A stretch of 64,000 nt of DNA from Oscheius onirici (lineage: Eukaryota; Nematoda; Chromadorea; Rhabditida; Rhabditidae): assembly GCA_932521025.1 (NCBI GenBank), contig OW051471.1, positions 8,060,001-8,124,000 on the forward strand, written 5' to 3'. The translations under genes were made by a program, and so were the position numbers. The notes under the pieces are model-generated. The model was not told where the DNA came from, ran no database searches, and saw only the letters and a list, made by a program, of their open reading frames with translations. Shown here one piece after another: positions 51,570-63,831 of this stretch; positions within the stretch are counted from its first letter, which is position 1, and the number at the start of each line of letters is the position of its first letter.

Positions 51570-53271
51570 TCGGCCTTGGTGCGGATCTCCTCAGTCTCGA
51601 CAGTCTTGCATCCTTCGGGCATGGCTCTCGTACCGTCCTTGTTCATGATTCCATGACGATAGGTAAACATGGTCGGCTGCTGGAAACTGAAGATGGACTG
51701 ATCCTTGTCCGTCTTTTTCTCCACTCCAGCCGCCAACTTGGAAATTACCTCGTGGTAATTGACGGGTTGATCGAAGCCATTAGCCTTCTTGATCTCCTTG
51801 TAGACTTCGATGACATTGTCGAAGAGCGTGTCCTTCTTCCTGGCATCCGTCTGAGCCGTGTCCACGACATCTTTCACCTTTTCCAGTTTCTCCTTCTCAT
51901 GCAGCACGTGTTTGTAGATCCCGGAACCGGCCGACCAGGGCAGACTGCCAGTCAGGAACTCGTGCATCATGTACATGCAGCTGATGAGATCGTCCGGCGG
52001 AGTGATTTCCTCGAAACGCATGGCCGAGCTGGAACAGTACTTCTTGGTCCCCATACAGGGCACTCCACGACGTACAGCCTTCTTCCTGTAGGGACAAGCC
52101 AGACCGAAATGCGTCAAGACGAGACGAGAGACGACATCTGCCTCGCGACGGTTCAACTTGCCCGTCGGACCCATTCGAAGACCAAAGTTGGCCGGCTGGA
52201 CGTCGCGGTAGACAAAGCCGAGGTCGTGCAGTTGACGCAGAGCCTGGACACAGCCAATGATGATGAAGACGGTGCAGTAGGGACTCATTCGATCCTGACG
52301 GCCCGAGCGGAAGAAGGCCTCGAGCGAAGGACCCACCTTCTCCATGATGTAGAACGGCTTCGGCACCTGAATAGATGTTTTTGTTGATATATAGGAAGGA
52401 CAATTTCACCGCGCAACGGAATCATGATTGACTTTTGTGAGAAGGAACGAAATGGTCTTTAAGTCCGAAGGGTAGAACCACTGTCAACCCTGTACGAAGA
52501 AAGCATGTTTTCAGCTAAACTTCCTCATAAAACTGGCCGAAGGAACTCGTATCTGAACAAGACTTCTTTTCTCCAAAGAACTGGTTTCTATTCAGTACTC
52601 ATCAAAGTACATGTAGAGGATCTATTGCCCGATCACCTACTGAATGGAGACATTGACGTGGTTTCTCATCAACAAGAAGTAGAGCAAACCTGAGGAGTGT
52701 GGATCAACTGGAAGACGCAGGGCTCGGAGAACTTCAAGGCTCCGAGAGTTCCTTCGGCCAAGAGACGAGGGAAGCAGTCGTAGAATCTCTTGTTGTGGCT
52801 GGTCATCTTCCTCATCAGACGAACAATTTCCTTTTCCTGACGAAGCTGTTGAATCTCTTCCTCACTGTCGCCCATGTAGAGTCTCATGATGTGTTCTCTC
52901 TTCGAGAAGGGCATCTGCTCCTCGACTTCGACTCCTTCAACCTTCCACTTCTTCGGCAACTGGATCACGTCGTATTGACAGACATTCGTGGCTTCCGTTC
53001 GACGAGGACTGATGCCCAGAACACGCCAAGTTGCTTCGTCAATGTTGAAAGTTCCGCAAAAGAAGGCCGCCGCCGTCTCGATCGTGTTGTCCTTGACTCC
53101 CTTAATTTCTCCATTGTCTCTCAGAATCTTGCACTTGTCCAAAGGAAACTTGACTGGACGCACGAAGAAGGACTCCACGAACTTGGACACTTTGAACTTG
53201 TTCAGTTTGGGTGGGCCCTTTGACGGCTGCTTCGAGGTTGCCGGCTTCGGGGTTCCTTGCTCCTTCGACAT
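51488..53271 (-). CDS. CK1/TTBK-like kinase, probably degenerate, 486 aa, 2 exons
   Basis: Member of the expanded worm casein-kinase-1/tau-tubulin-kinase-like group. Exons 53271-52690 and 52366-51488 join in phase 0. The C-lobe is clear: FYIMEKVGPSLEAFFRS, catalytic loop FVYRDVQPANFGLR (CK1 normally HRDIKPENF) and GTKKYCSSSAMRFEEITPPD with the CK1-type DD and SLPW. The DFG motif is THFGLA, so the metal-binding Asp is His, and the loop Lys is Gln. I cannot find a glycine-rich loop or a VAIK lysine in the first 195 residues. The tail ends in Lys-rich KKEVKSKKSAKSKKK. Many worm homologs are sperm-enriched; whether this one is catalytic is doubtful. Its last 82 nt overlap the convergent gene. Confidence 0.82.
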
Positions 53272-53629
53272 CCTGACGACTGTCCAACTCGAGAGTACAG
53301 CAAGCGAACACTTTCAGTTCTGTTCCGAAAGACTTATATTGTTTTTGTTTCAAGTAATTTGATGCAATTAAATAATTTTCTAGAAAGTTTTATAGTTTTG
53401 CATTGAACAAAAAATAGAACGCAAAGATCGAAGCTATCATGAATACTTCGTGTTGTTACAAATGAGCAACTCGTTATTTGAAAGAGATTTCCACTGTCAT
53501 CTCACTTACCAGTGAACTCTCTAACTGTCCCCTCTTCAAATGTTTAAAGTAACACGCTTCATTGCAAGAAGATAAATATAGTGAAAATGAGATCACAGTA
53601 AAGAATTCTTCCGGTAGATATCCCTCGTA
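53272..53629. other. Spacer between the P-glycoprotein 3' end and the kinase 5' end
   Basis: Both neighbours are on the minus strand, 358 bp apart. AT-rich, nothing recognised. Confidence 0.5.
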
Positions 53630-56600
53630 TTACATCCGTTCCTCGGTTTGTGTCACAGCCATACTCTGTTTCTGCGTCAGGGCCCAGTAGGCGCCTCGTT
53701 TGGCCATCAGCTCGATGTGCGTTCCCTTCTCGACCACTTTGCCGTTTGTCACGACCATGATGCAGTTGGCGTTAACCACAGTACTGAGTCGATGTGCCAC
53801 AACAATGCAGGTTCTGCCTTCGGAAGCCTTGTCAAGAGCCTCTTGAACGAGCTTTTCGGATTCAGTGTCAAGAGCAGACGTCGCCTCGTCGAGAAGGAGA
53901 ATTCGCGGATTGCGAATGAGAGCTCTAGCGATGGCAATACGCTGTTTCTGACCACCAGACAGTTGGGTCCCCTTATCTCCAACTCTTGTCTCATAGCCCT
54001 AAAATCGACTTGTTTATACAATAAACCGAGTTGAACTCACATCAGGAAGTTCCGAGACGAATTTGTGGATGTTAGCCTTCTTGGCAGCTTCGAGAATCTC
54101 GTCCTCGGAGACTGAACCAGCTGGCAGGCCGTAGATGATGTTAGCTCTGATGGAAGTGTCGAAAAGGATGGGTTCCTGAGAGACGAGAGCAATATGCGAT
54201 CGCAGATGGTTCGGATTCATCTCTCTCAGATCTTCGTTGTCTACCATGACATTTCCTCCCAGAGGATCATAGAACCTTTCGACTAAAGAGATGACAGTCG
54301 ACTTTCCACAACCAGACGGACCGACCAAAGCCAGAGTCTGAAATATTGGGTGTTAGAATCCAAACGGAGAACTTTCACCTCTCCAGGCTTCACATCGACG
54401 TCCAGTCCATTGAGAATAGGAATATCCGCTCTTTCAGGATATTTGAAATGCACGTTATTCAATTGGACATGACCTGACAGTTTTGGTCTCTTTCCTCCCT
54501 GAGTCAAGCTGTCAATTCCTGGCTCCTCATCCAACATTTTGAAAATGAGACCAGCTGCGAAAGTAGCTTTGATGTATTCGGGGAAGTAGGCACTGGCAAA
54601 TCCGAGACTTCCAGCTGTGAAGGAGATGGCGAACAGAACGCGAAGAACATTCATCGGGTGCATGGAGACAGACGGAGTGATGATGAGGAAGAGTCCGAAA
54701 CGGAAAGAGGCAGCGTAGAGGAAGTAGAAGATGGAAGAGGCGAATCCGTAGGAGATTCCTTGGATGATAGCTTGCCGCTTCTTCGTAGCATGAGGTCCGT
54801 CCAAATAATGACAGAACTGGTCGTAGAGTCTGGTCTGGAGAGTAAGAGCCTGGACTGTGCGTATATTCTCAATAGCTTCCATGGCAATCTTTCCACTGTT
54901 CTCCATGTCCTTGGCCTCTGTTCCAGCTTTTCCAGAGAAGTATTTCATTTGAATCGACTGTCCAACTCCGGCCAGAGGGAAGATGGCAATCACGAGCAGA
55001 GCCATTTGCCAGCCGTAGTAGAAAGCAATACCGATACCGCATCCGATTGAGACGAAGCAGCCGAAGACTGATCCCAGACGGTAGTCAATAGCCTACATAC
55101 TTCTTTTCAAAGAGAACAAACTATGTAACTTACAGACTTGACGTTCGGGGCATCAGTGGCCAAACGAGTACTAAAATTATTAAATTTACCTAATCACCGA
55201 AATTTTAAGTACCTAATTTTTCCAGCTGAGTGAATCGACATGTCAAAGTACGGAGCATCCATTCTCATGACATTGCGGAAGACCTTTGAACGAAGTCTCA
55301 TTGTCAGACGTTCAGCAGACAGTCCGAACAAGAAGCATTGTGTAATCATGGTCACGGCTTCGACAGCTCCCAGAACTAAGAACATGAGGGCCCAGAAGTG
55401 ACCGTCGTGCTTGAGTTTGTCAGTGTCGGTGGTGGAGAATACCTACAAAGTTGTTTATAGTTGATAGCATTTAAAATGTCTACCTGAATGATCTGGGAGA
55501 AGAAGAGTGAAAAGGCGGGGAAGACACATCCTTGGATAGATGAGGAGATGACGGCAATGATCAGATAGCACCATTCGGGCCGAGCATACTTCAGAATTCC
55601 GAGCAAGTTGGCCTTTGCTGCTCCTTCCTCTTCCAACTCTTTCTTCAAACGTTCCAAATCCTTTTCAGGGTTCTTCAGATCAGCAGCATCCGGTTTCTGG
55701 TCTTCAACTTTCGAGACTTGCGACTTGAATCTCTTCAGATCTTTCTGTCCTTCGGAATCGCGTCTGGTCGAACGAACAGAGTCACGTCTAAGTCTGTCAG
55801 GATCGGCACCGCTGTCCACATCAGCAAAGACCTGAGCATTGACGAGCTCGTGATAGAGGCCCTTCTTTTCCAGTAAGTCGTTGTGTTTTCCGACTTCCAT
55901 CACTTCTCCAGCCTTCATGACAATAATCTGAAAATGATCGTTGTGGTCATTTTAAGCAAGACTTGCATTTGAGGCATTTTTTATGGTCGAGAGACGATGA
56001 GCCACAACTATTGTTGTGCGGCCTTTGGAAGCCTAAATTGAACTTTTTGAATTTCTGAGCAAAACCAACGTTATCAAGAGCCTGCTGGACAACATGCTCA
56101 CTCTCGGCATCCAAGGCAGACGTAGCCTCATCGAGAAGAAGAATCTTGGGGTCACGAACAAGAGCTCTGGCAATGGCAATACGCTGCTTCTGACCACCAG
56201 ACATTTGCGCTCCGCGGTCTCCGACAAGAGTCTGCAGTTGGTCGGGGAAGCTCATGACGAAATTGTAGGCATTCGCCTTGTGCAGAGCGGCAATGATCTC
56301 GCTCTGGGTGATGTCTTCACGTCCGTAGCGAATGTTCTGTTCGATGGTTGTGTTGAAGAGATTCGGCTCCTGTGAGACGACTCCGATGTAGTTTCTCAAG
56401 AATTCGATGTTGATTCCATCGATTGGATGTCCATCAATGGTGATCTGCAGACTTTTTGTTCGAGAAAAACCTCTTTATAACTAACATTTCCACTTTCAGG
56501 ATTGTAGTATCTCAGTAGGAGTTGGATGATTGTACTTTTTCCACATCCACTGCTTCCGACAAGAGCGATAGTTTCTCCCGGATGTGCCTCGAAGCTCAGA

Positions 56601-59156
56601 CCTTTGAGGATAGGAACATCCGGACGAGTGGGATAGGTAAAGTGGAGATTCTGGACAACAACTTTGCCCTTGAGGTTGGCTGGCCGCTCTCCTTCCTGGG
56701 AATAGGCGTCGATTTCGGGAACGCGATCAATGATCTGGTAGAGGGCTCCCGCTGCTCCCATAGCTGTTCCGAGAACGGCAAACTGCGGTCCGGCCTGTCC
56801 AAGAGCCATGGAACCCATCATGACCGAGAAGAAGACCTGAACCAGATTGTTGAAATTCTTTGAAATTACTCACTGTCATGACAGTGCCACCATCCATGGA
56901 TTTTTTGGCAACAAAGTCAGTTCCGACCCAGAAGGCAAGGCAGTATGATGAGAAAAGAATGAGGAAAGTTAATGCGAGACCGACTCCAATGTACAGAGAC
57001 TTTTTGATTCCGGTAGCTCTGCCTCCAGCCAAAGCCTCATCGTATCTGAACTTGTGATATTTCTTCCTGTTCAAGCAACTAGTACCTAGCACACTCGTAT
57101 TCTTGACCATTGAAGGCGATGACTGTTCTCATACACGTCAAGACCTCTTCGGCAATGGCTCCAGCCACTGCATATTTCTTGGCTTCACGAGTTGCAGCTG
57201 TTGCCATCAGTTTGGCAATGAAACCTCCGCAGATGATCAGGAATGGAGCCAGACTCATCATGATGAGTGTCAGACGCCAGTCATAAGTGAAGGCAACGAT
57301 GAATCCTCCGAAGAACTGGGCAACGAATTGGATCATAAGACCAATCTTGTCTCCAGTTCCCTCCTTGACACGCTCCAAGTTACTGAAAATGTTGTTCTCT
57401 CTCCGTCTTTTGATCTTTTGTTCTCCCCTCCCCCTGGCGGCTGCTATTAGCTTCCGCTCTCTTTCCCAACTTACTCGAAGAGTTTCGTGGCCAAAGTTCC
57501 CGAGTGATTCTTGTCGAACCAGGTGATATCTTGACGGAGAATAGCTTTCAAGAATTCTCTCCGAAGTCGGTTGACTAGGTTTTCACAGACAACGAGGAAA
57601 CACAAAGCCTTAAATTTTCCCAAATCAAAGATCGTGAAGCTCAAATTACTTGAATCGATGCTGCTGCGAAGATTCCAGCTCCGAGATACACGTATTTCAG
57701 ACAGTTTTGGACGACTTCGTGAGTCAGTTGATGCTGTACAATGTGCCTGTATGATGAATTGGCTAAAGATGTCAAAGTTATTGTTTTCTTTGAACCATTT
57801 ACTTTCATATTGAGGGTCGGCCATTAGTGTGATTGTGTCGATGAAGTTCTGACTGATGTTCCCCTGCAATTTTCGTTTTATTTTCCCGTGAGAAATTGTG
57901 AATCATTGAGTACCCAATTGAGGTGGATCTATTGGTCAAATGCGCGGGAAGGGTCGCGTCATCGCTGCTGCAAATACTGCCGAATGTTGTGAAATGTGGC
58001 GTTTGAAAAGGGAAAAAGGCCGTTTTTAGTCGTTAGCTCTATTGCTTAAAGTATTTTCCTCTAATTAATGACGGGAACGAACCATAATAATAGACATGAG
58101 CGGCATTCCAACACCCGTTCCGCAGGCGACAACAGCTCCCACAAGGAGCATAAGCTTGTCAATTCCTGTGGTATATCGGTACTGAAGAAGAAAGTTTAAT
58201 ATAAAACTGCTCAAAAAAACTTACTAATTGAGCTATAGAAGCTTTTGGGATGGGTTCTTCTCTGAAAGTAAAAGATTTGTCGAGGGTCCGAAAAGTTGAA
58301 TCATTTCAATTTTTTCAATTAGATGTCAGTTATTTACACGGAAAACCCCCTATAATCTCACTTTTTGACAAGAAGAGCCTCTGTTTGCTGGTCTTCTATG
58401 AGGCCTCCCATAGCGGCTGGCGGGAAGAGTGACTAGATTGAAGGCGGAGCCTGCCCCCGGTCCGTTCGATGACCACGAGGACGGCTGCACTCGCGCTTTT
58501 TTGAATGCCAGACAGGGGTTTCCCAAGAGTTCCCCGGCAACAAATGGTTGCTTTTGGTTCTTTTTTTCACAACATGTGAGCCTGATATCAAGACGGCTTA
58601 TGTCTTCATTGGCCTCCGAATCGATCTATCGTCTCATTCTCTATTCCCATATGTCAGGCAGCAGATGTTTTCAATGAAATTCCACACCCATATAAATCGA
58701 AATATAAAACTACTAGGAAATGATTATATTCGCATGTCACTTTATTTCCTCTCGGAGGGCACAAACTTTGCAGAAAAAGGCGACAAAATCACAAACCATT
58801 AGCGAGCGAGAGGATTAACAGCGTGTTTTATACCTACGAGCGGGAAAAAGGCGAGAGGGTAAACCTACTGTTAACAGAATCACGGAAAACAGTAAAAATT
58901 ATGGCTTGAGATTCTGCCTTTTTATTGAATCGTGTATGGAGTAAACGGTGACAATACAAAGATACTCTTGACCTAAGCAAATGAGTCTTTCACGTAACGG
59001 ATTGTTTGGTCTTGTCCGCATTCTCCCCGTAAAAAAAGAGTACTTTTGTGTACGCAAAAAGTTAAAAAAAAGTACTCACTCTTCTTCATGACTGTTGGAG
59101 CCGCTTTGGGAACTATCTTCCTCCGTTTCCTCTTCCTTCTTCTTGAAGAAACCCAT
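53630..59156 (-). CDS. pgp: P-glycoprotein, ABCB full transporter, 1287 aa, 17 exons
   Basis: ATP-driven efflux pump of lipophilic compounds at the plasma membrane. Exons: 59156-59080, 58261-58225, 58181-58083, 57863-57796, 57746-57650, 57608-57475, 57382-57086, 57045-56874, 56836-56486, 56444-56070, 56032-55967, 55927-55484, 55442-55213, 55170-55134, 55092-54379, 54337-54041 and 53998-53630; all phases agree. Order is TMD1, NBD1, a charged linker, TMD2, NBD2. Walker [11 protein letters not shown] and [10 protein letters not shown]. Signatures: MSGGQKQR and LSGGQKQR. Walker [13 protein letters not shown] in both. RQDITWFD is the first intracellular-loop motif. The eleventh intron is GC-AG (TCAAAT/GCAAGT). 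TCTTTCAG four nt before the ATG suggests trans-splicing. In parasitic nematodes such pumps affect anthelmintic susceptibility. Confidence 0.96.
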
Positions 59157-62100
59157 GAGCCTGAAAGAAGAACGAGGTGTCTCCTGATATGTGAAGGAAT
59201 AAAATGGCTCGAAGATCGGAACAAGACACTGATAAGAACACAAAGGGGGCATGCCTAGAACTCACAAATCGGTCAGACAGGAAGACACAAAATCTGAGAT
59301 GGATATTCACAGTTGGGTAACGTCTGGGCAACAGATAGATTCATGCAATACTGCTTTGTCGATGAAGATTCACACATTTATGAAAACGAGAAGCGATGTT
59401 TTTAGGCACTTCTAACATTCAATATTTTCATGAACTATACAGCTTGTCGTTTTCAGTCTCACAAACTTAACTATTTGCTTAAAATGCTGAGCTCTAAGGA
59501 ACAACATCTGTCAAAAAACTCGTAAACATTCCAGTACCTTCACTTGGGTTGCAGATGGGGAGCGCTTACGAATTTTAGTGTTAGGCTAAGTCAGACGATT
59601 TTGTATTGGTAAAATTTGAACAAAAAACTGTAAGCGGTTGTGGGAGTACTTTTACTCTTCAAAAAAAGTATATTCTTCAAAAAGAAATAGAAAAAGAAAC
59701 GAATAGAGCCCAAGGATGGGTTGTGGCTCGTCTCTTACCGCCCTGTTATCTCCTCATTCCCTATTTTAAACGAATGCTGGCTGTGAACACAAACTGATAA
59801 CGGTCACAAAGTGTTTACTGTCGATGATGGTACAAGTCAGATCTGGTCACAACCAGAGTCATTCTCTTTCCATTCCTTGAAGTTTATATCTCTCAAACTC
59901 CTTCATTGGGACAGAGCCCGTTCAAAGACAACTGTCCATTATGATCCGCTTAGAAGAGTGGCGGAGCATGGATTGCGAAATGGGCGATACGCAGCCAAGT
60001 GACGTTCCCACGCTGATCAAACTCTGCTGCCTGTTTCGCAATGCTACGACTGTGGCAAAATAAAGATCGCGAGCAAGATAGGCTTGCATCAGATGCAGCA
60101 ACAAAAGATCAAGTTTCAATAAATAAACATGGGATGTTTCGTAATCTTGAAAACCAAATAATTACATTGGAACGACTTGGAACCTATATATTCATACGCG
60201 TATTCAATAATGTTTTCTCTTCTTTCTTTGAAACTTTTATGGCCAAACAAATAGCTTTGAATACGAGAGAACTCTACGCACAAATTTTGTGACTCCTTCG
60301 AGCAATGTTTGTTATCTGAAGTTCTTTTCCCAGGTCAAGAAGGAGAATGTGTCTCCCACGTAGTCAGAATAGCGGAAGTGATCATGTTGCAGAGACTTGT
60401 CTACCAGAAGCAAAAGAACTTTATACTACACCAGAGAGAGCTTTCATCAACAGATTACAGAGATATACTCTGAATCGTCTGAAAAACACTACCATTTTCT
60501 TGTCTTCCAACAACGTTTTATCTCGTTCCAATATATTTCTCTCCTTTCAACGACGGATATGTCTATGATCTTTAGGTTTTCCTACATAGTTAACGTGTGT
60601 TGTTATTGAGTATGTCTCTTATTCCTTTTCAATTATTAATGAGATCTAACAGACCAATAATTAGCTGTACTACCTCCAAAAACTCGTCACGCACAACCAC
60701 CACCTTTACAACCGTCTTATCGGGAAGAGCTAGAAAAGACACAATTTCTTTGCCAAGAAAAACGAATTCTCGTGCAAAACTGAACCAAATCACCACGCAA
60801 GTGTCCAGTAAAAACACACTACCCTTTCGGAAGAGTCTTTCAGTATATTTCCCACAAATCAAGGTGATCTAAATACATGCTCGGAAAACATATTTCTGCC
60901 ACATGCGAGAGGACCAAGTTTACACACAAATAGTGAGAAAAAGGCGTTCTGAGTGTAAATAGAGAAATAGCATGGAGGCCAATTGAATCCGATATGGGTA
61001 TGAGGGCTGCAGACAATATTGAAGAGACAAGCGGATGAGGATACTTTATTGTGATAGAAAAGTTTCTTCTCTTATTGAACTAGTCTGTTTCGATAAGAAA
61101 CCAAAGGGAATCTGAATTCTACCTCTGACTTCTGACTTCTTATCGCTTGTTCTTAATGATTCTGCACTAGACAAAGGAGAGATTCTGATCTTCCCAAAAA
61201 GGATTGTTTGAGCGCAAGTTCCAGGGTACTGTAACATCAGAATCTAAACTACACTACAATGCAAAAGTTTGACAACACTTGCTTTTTCAAGCTTTGGGAA
61301 TCGGGTCAGTGGTCGGTTGCACATAAATCTTTCGGGATACATGGATTCTGTCCGAAACTTTGGCTATTTCTTAGCGATATGATACCCAACAATGTCCCAA
61401 AATATGAATGGATCACGTGGATCTCCAGCTGATTTCCGGACGGATCTATCCTCCGAAAATGGTCCTTTAAAGAACTAAATTTGGGTCAAAAACTACTCTG
61501 CAACGTAACCCATCTGTATCTCAATGGGATCTCATTTGGTGCTTATCATATTTTGGGACATTGTTGGGTATCATATCGCTAAGAAATAGCCAAAGTTTCA
61601 GACAGAATCCATGTATCCCGAAAGAGTTATGAGCAACCGACCACCACTGACCCGATTCCCAGTACAAAATTTTTTTTTTTTGAAAGAATTCGAATTGAAT
61701 CGTTATTGATGTGGGGACTGTGCAAACTTGTTGAGGGAGTCTTTTTATCATTTCTGGTACATTATTTGACACATTGGGACGGAAGCATTTTGGTTTAAAC
61801 TGGTTGTTGCCAAACTTTTGCCGCGCCTGATTTCGAAGTTTTCGTCACCGCGCACTAATCAAAAAATGAATTTTGCTGAAAAATATTTTCTGAGGGTTTT
61901 TGACCATGCTGAATCGATTGATCATAGTCCCAAACCTTGGAAACCAATCGTTCGTATAGTTTGCTTGAAAAAGCATGTGTTGTCAAAGTTTTGCATCGGA
62001 GTGTATGAAAATGCTGCAATGTTTGTGGCTGACTCTGTCCGTTTGTCCATAGCCACGAGAATTGTCGTAGCAAGTCAAGAGTTGTCTCTTTTGGACTTGA

Positions 62101-63200
62101 AGTTTTTACGGACTTTGGCTTCTACTGTGTCAGAGGCAAGCAGAAAGGTTTAGAAAACGGTAAAGAGTAGATATAAAAGTACGGCGTTTCGACGCCGCCA
62201 GGTTTTAAAAAAATCTCTCAAGATCTGTATCCACCTTACCAGAAGGCTTCGAAGTGTGTTCCTTTCGAGTGGGATGTCCCGTACAAAAATCGTCTTTCTC
62301 TGTCCGTGTCATAAAGATTTGACGTTGCTCTGATAAGACATTCTTTCCTCTTCAAGAGAAAACTTGAATGTGGTCGAGCAGAAGCGGGTAGGAGCAGAAG
62401 AGTAGTAAAGTAAAAGAACACGAAGATTGAAGTTTGGAACTAGTTCAATCGTCTAGTTCAATCAAGGATCACCTCAATGGAGAACAAACAGAAGAGCACG
62501 GGGCCGAGAGGGAACAGTTTGTGTGACTTATGAGAATTTTCTGTCTTGTGACGACTTATCAGAGGCATAAAACAGGAAAAGACTCGGAATCTTTGTCACT
62601 AGTGCGTTTGATGCTGTTCTCTTTCCAGTTTATATCCAACAAAATAGTCTTTTCATTATTTTTCCTTCGTAGAAACCAGTCAGTATATTGTCAACCCAAC
62701 AAGAGGAAGCTAGAAAGTCAGTAGGAATAGGTGCGTGAATAAGACCGTCGGTCTGGCTACAAAAAACAACAGGTTCCAGAATAAAGCTTCGAAAGAACAG
62801 CTGCCTAATACTGAGAGTTTTGAAGCAGACAAAGGAGCATCTTCATAGACAACATTTTCAATCTACGGTAAAAGACATTACACTAGCACGTTTTCATAGC
62901 AATCTTAGCAAAGATTCTGTTTCATTCTGACAAGATTTTGTTTCACTTTGTGAGCTGATTGTGAGTACATCCGCTTAACGCCCAAGTGTCTGAAGCTTTT
63001 ATTGAGGATAAGGAGAGGAGATTGCAATTGGGAGTTAGTAGTAACATGTTCAGACAAGTCAGTACTGGGAGATTAGGAAGTGCGAGGACTTTCCTGCTTT
63101 TGGTAGATTCCAAGCAAATGAATCGCAAGTAATTTATACCGAAAATACTGAGAAGGAGAGAGATGCTTAGCGGTGCAATCCTTGTAAAGGGATAACTCAC
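59157..63200. other. 4-kb interval, either upstream of pgp or its first intron
   Basis: Contains the foldback element at 61250-62005 and no recognised gene. If the exon at 63201-63271 is an alternative pgp start, this whole interval is intronic. The pgp trans-splice-like acceptor lies at 59161-59170 on the minus strand. Confidence 0.5.
61250..62005. mobile_element. Foldback transposable element (MITE-like) with nested inverted repeats
   Basis: Outer arms 61250-61291 and 61964-62005 are inverted and nearly identical (shared GACAACAC.TGCTTTTTCAAG). Inner arms 61292-61407 and 61546-61660 are inverted copies too, with shared CGGGATACATGGATTCTGTC and TTAGCGATATGATACCCAAC. Another related half-site is at about 61803-61822. 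A 111-codon open frame from 61818 lies across the right part and is probably not a gene. Part of the sequence resembles the BLM-intron MITE. Confidence 0.75.
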
Positions 63201-63271
63201 TTGGATGTTCTGCGCACAACGGGTTTCTCTTCATCCGAACTTTGTCGAGTTTTCCTCCAGAACGGCGCCAT
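63201..63271 (-). CDS. pgp: Probable alternative first exon of the P-glycoprotein gene
   Basis: A 71-nt exon starts MAPFWRKTRQSSDEEKPVVR and ends at a perfect AA/GTGAGT donor in phase 2, the same phase as the downstream pgp first exon (59156-59080). It could therefore splice to the exon at 58261, giving a different short basic/acidic N terminus. CTCTCAG 7 nt before its ATG marks a likely trans-splice site. No other exon it could join was found between 59.2 and 63.2 kb. It may instead belong to another gene. Confidence 0.4.
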
Positions 63272-63606
63272 GATCTTCTGAGAGACACAGCAGCTAGGAA
63301 AATGCCGCACTGCGAGCTCTATTTGATCTACTTTCTTACTGTTTGCCCTGATCGGAGGTCAGAGAATGTCTAATGTGATAAACCTGGAACAAACAAAAGA
63401 TTTCATAAGAGCGAAAAACGATGTTTCTATTACCACTAGCTTACGTTCTGAGAAGGTAGATTCAAGAAGACTGCAGACAAGATGAAAACAAGTGAAAGAT
63501 ACCCGCGGTGCCTTTAAATCACAGCAGTATAAAAACGATGGAACTTCTTCACCAGAGACAGAGCTTACCCGTAGTGGTTGGAAGACGAGCTCATCCTGGT
63601 ATCTGC
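63272..63606. other. Spacer at the right part of the window, no feature seen
   Basis: No coding resemblance found on either strand. Confidence 0.4.
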
Positions 63607-63831
63607 CTAATAGAGGTTCATGGTGAAGGAAGCCCGACTCATAGAACACGGCCTTGGCCAAGAGTCTTGGCTGGTTCTCCTCCTTCTTGTCCTTAATTCA
63701 TTCGGGAGCGGTGACATGAACAGCTGCAGCTGTTGGGTCAGGTTGTTGACCGGAAAGCTGAGCAAGCTTGGACTGGCTGCATCGATGAGCTTGAAATTGA
63801 AGTCAGCAACTTCCTTCTCCAACGGGTCAGC
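63607..63831 (-). CDS. Possible terminal exon of an unidentified gene (partial)
   Basis: After a GGAAACAG acceptor the minus strand reads ADPLEKEVADFNFKLIDAAS and stays open to a stop at 63607. The codon pattern looks protein-like for the first 40 or so codons, then becomes Arg/Ser-rich. No family recognised. Upstream exons may lie between 63.85 kb and the window end or beyond. Confidence 0.25.
   Translation of the reverse strand, partial: ADPLEKEVADFNFKLIDAASPSLLSFPVNNLTQQLQLFMSPLPNELRTRRRRTSQDSWPRPCSMSRASFTMNLY

Noticed and set aside
51653-52387. 244-codon plus-strand open frame
   Set aside because: Exact antisense of the kinase second exon; long only because of that exon's codon use.
52699-53223. 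174-codon plus-strand open frame
   Set aside because: Antisense shadow of the kinase first exon.
61818-62153. 111-codon open frame starting MPRLISKFSS
   Set aside because: It overlaps the right side of the foldback element, has no family resemblance and no splice or acceptor support.
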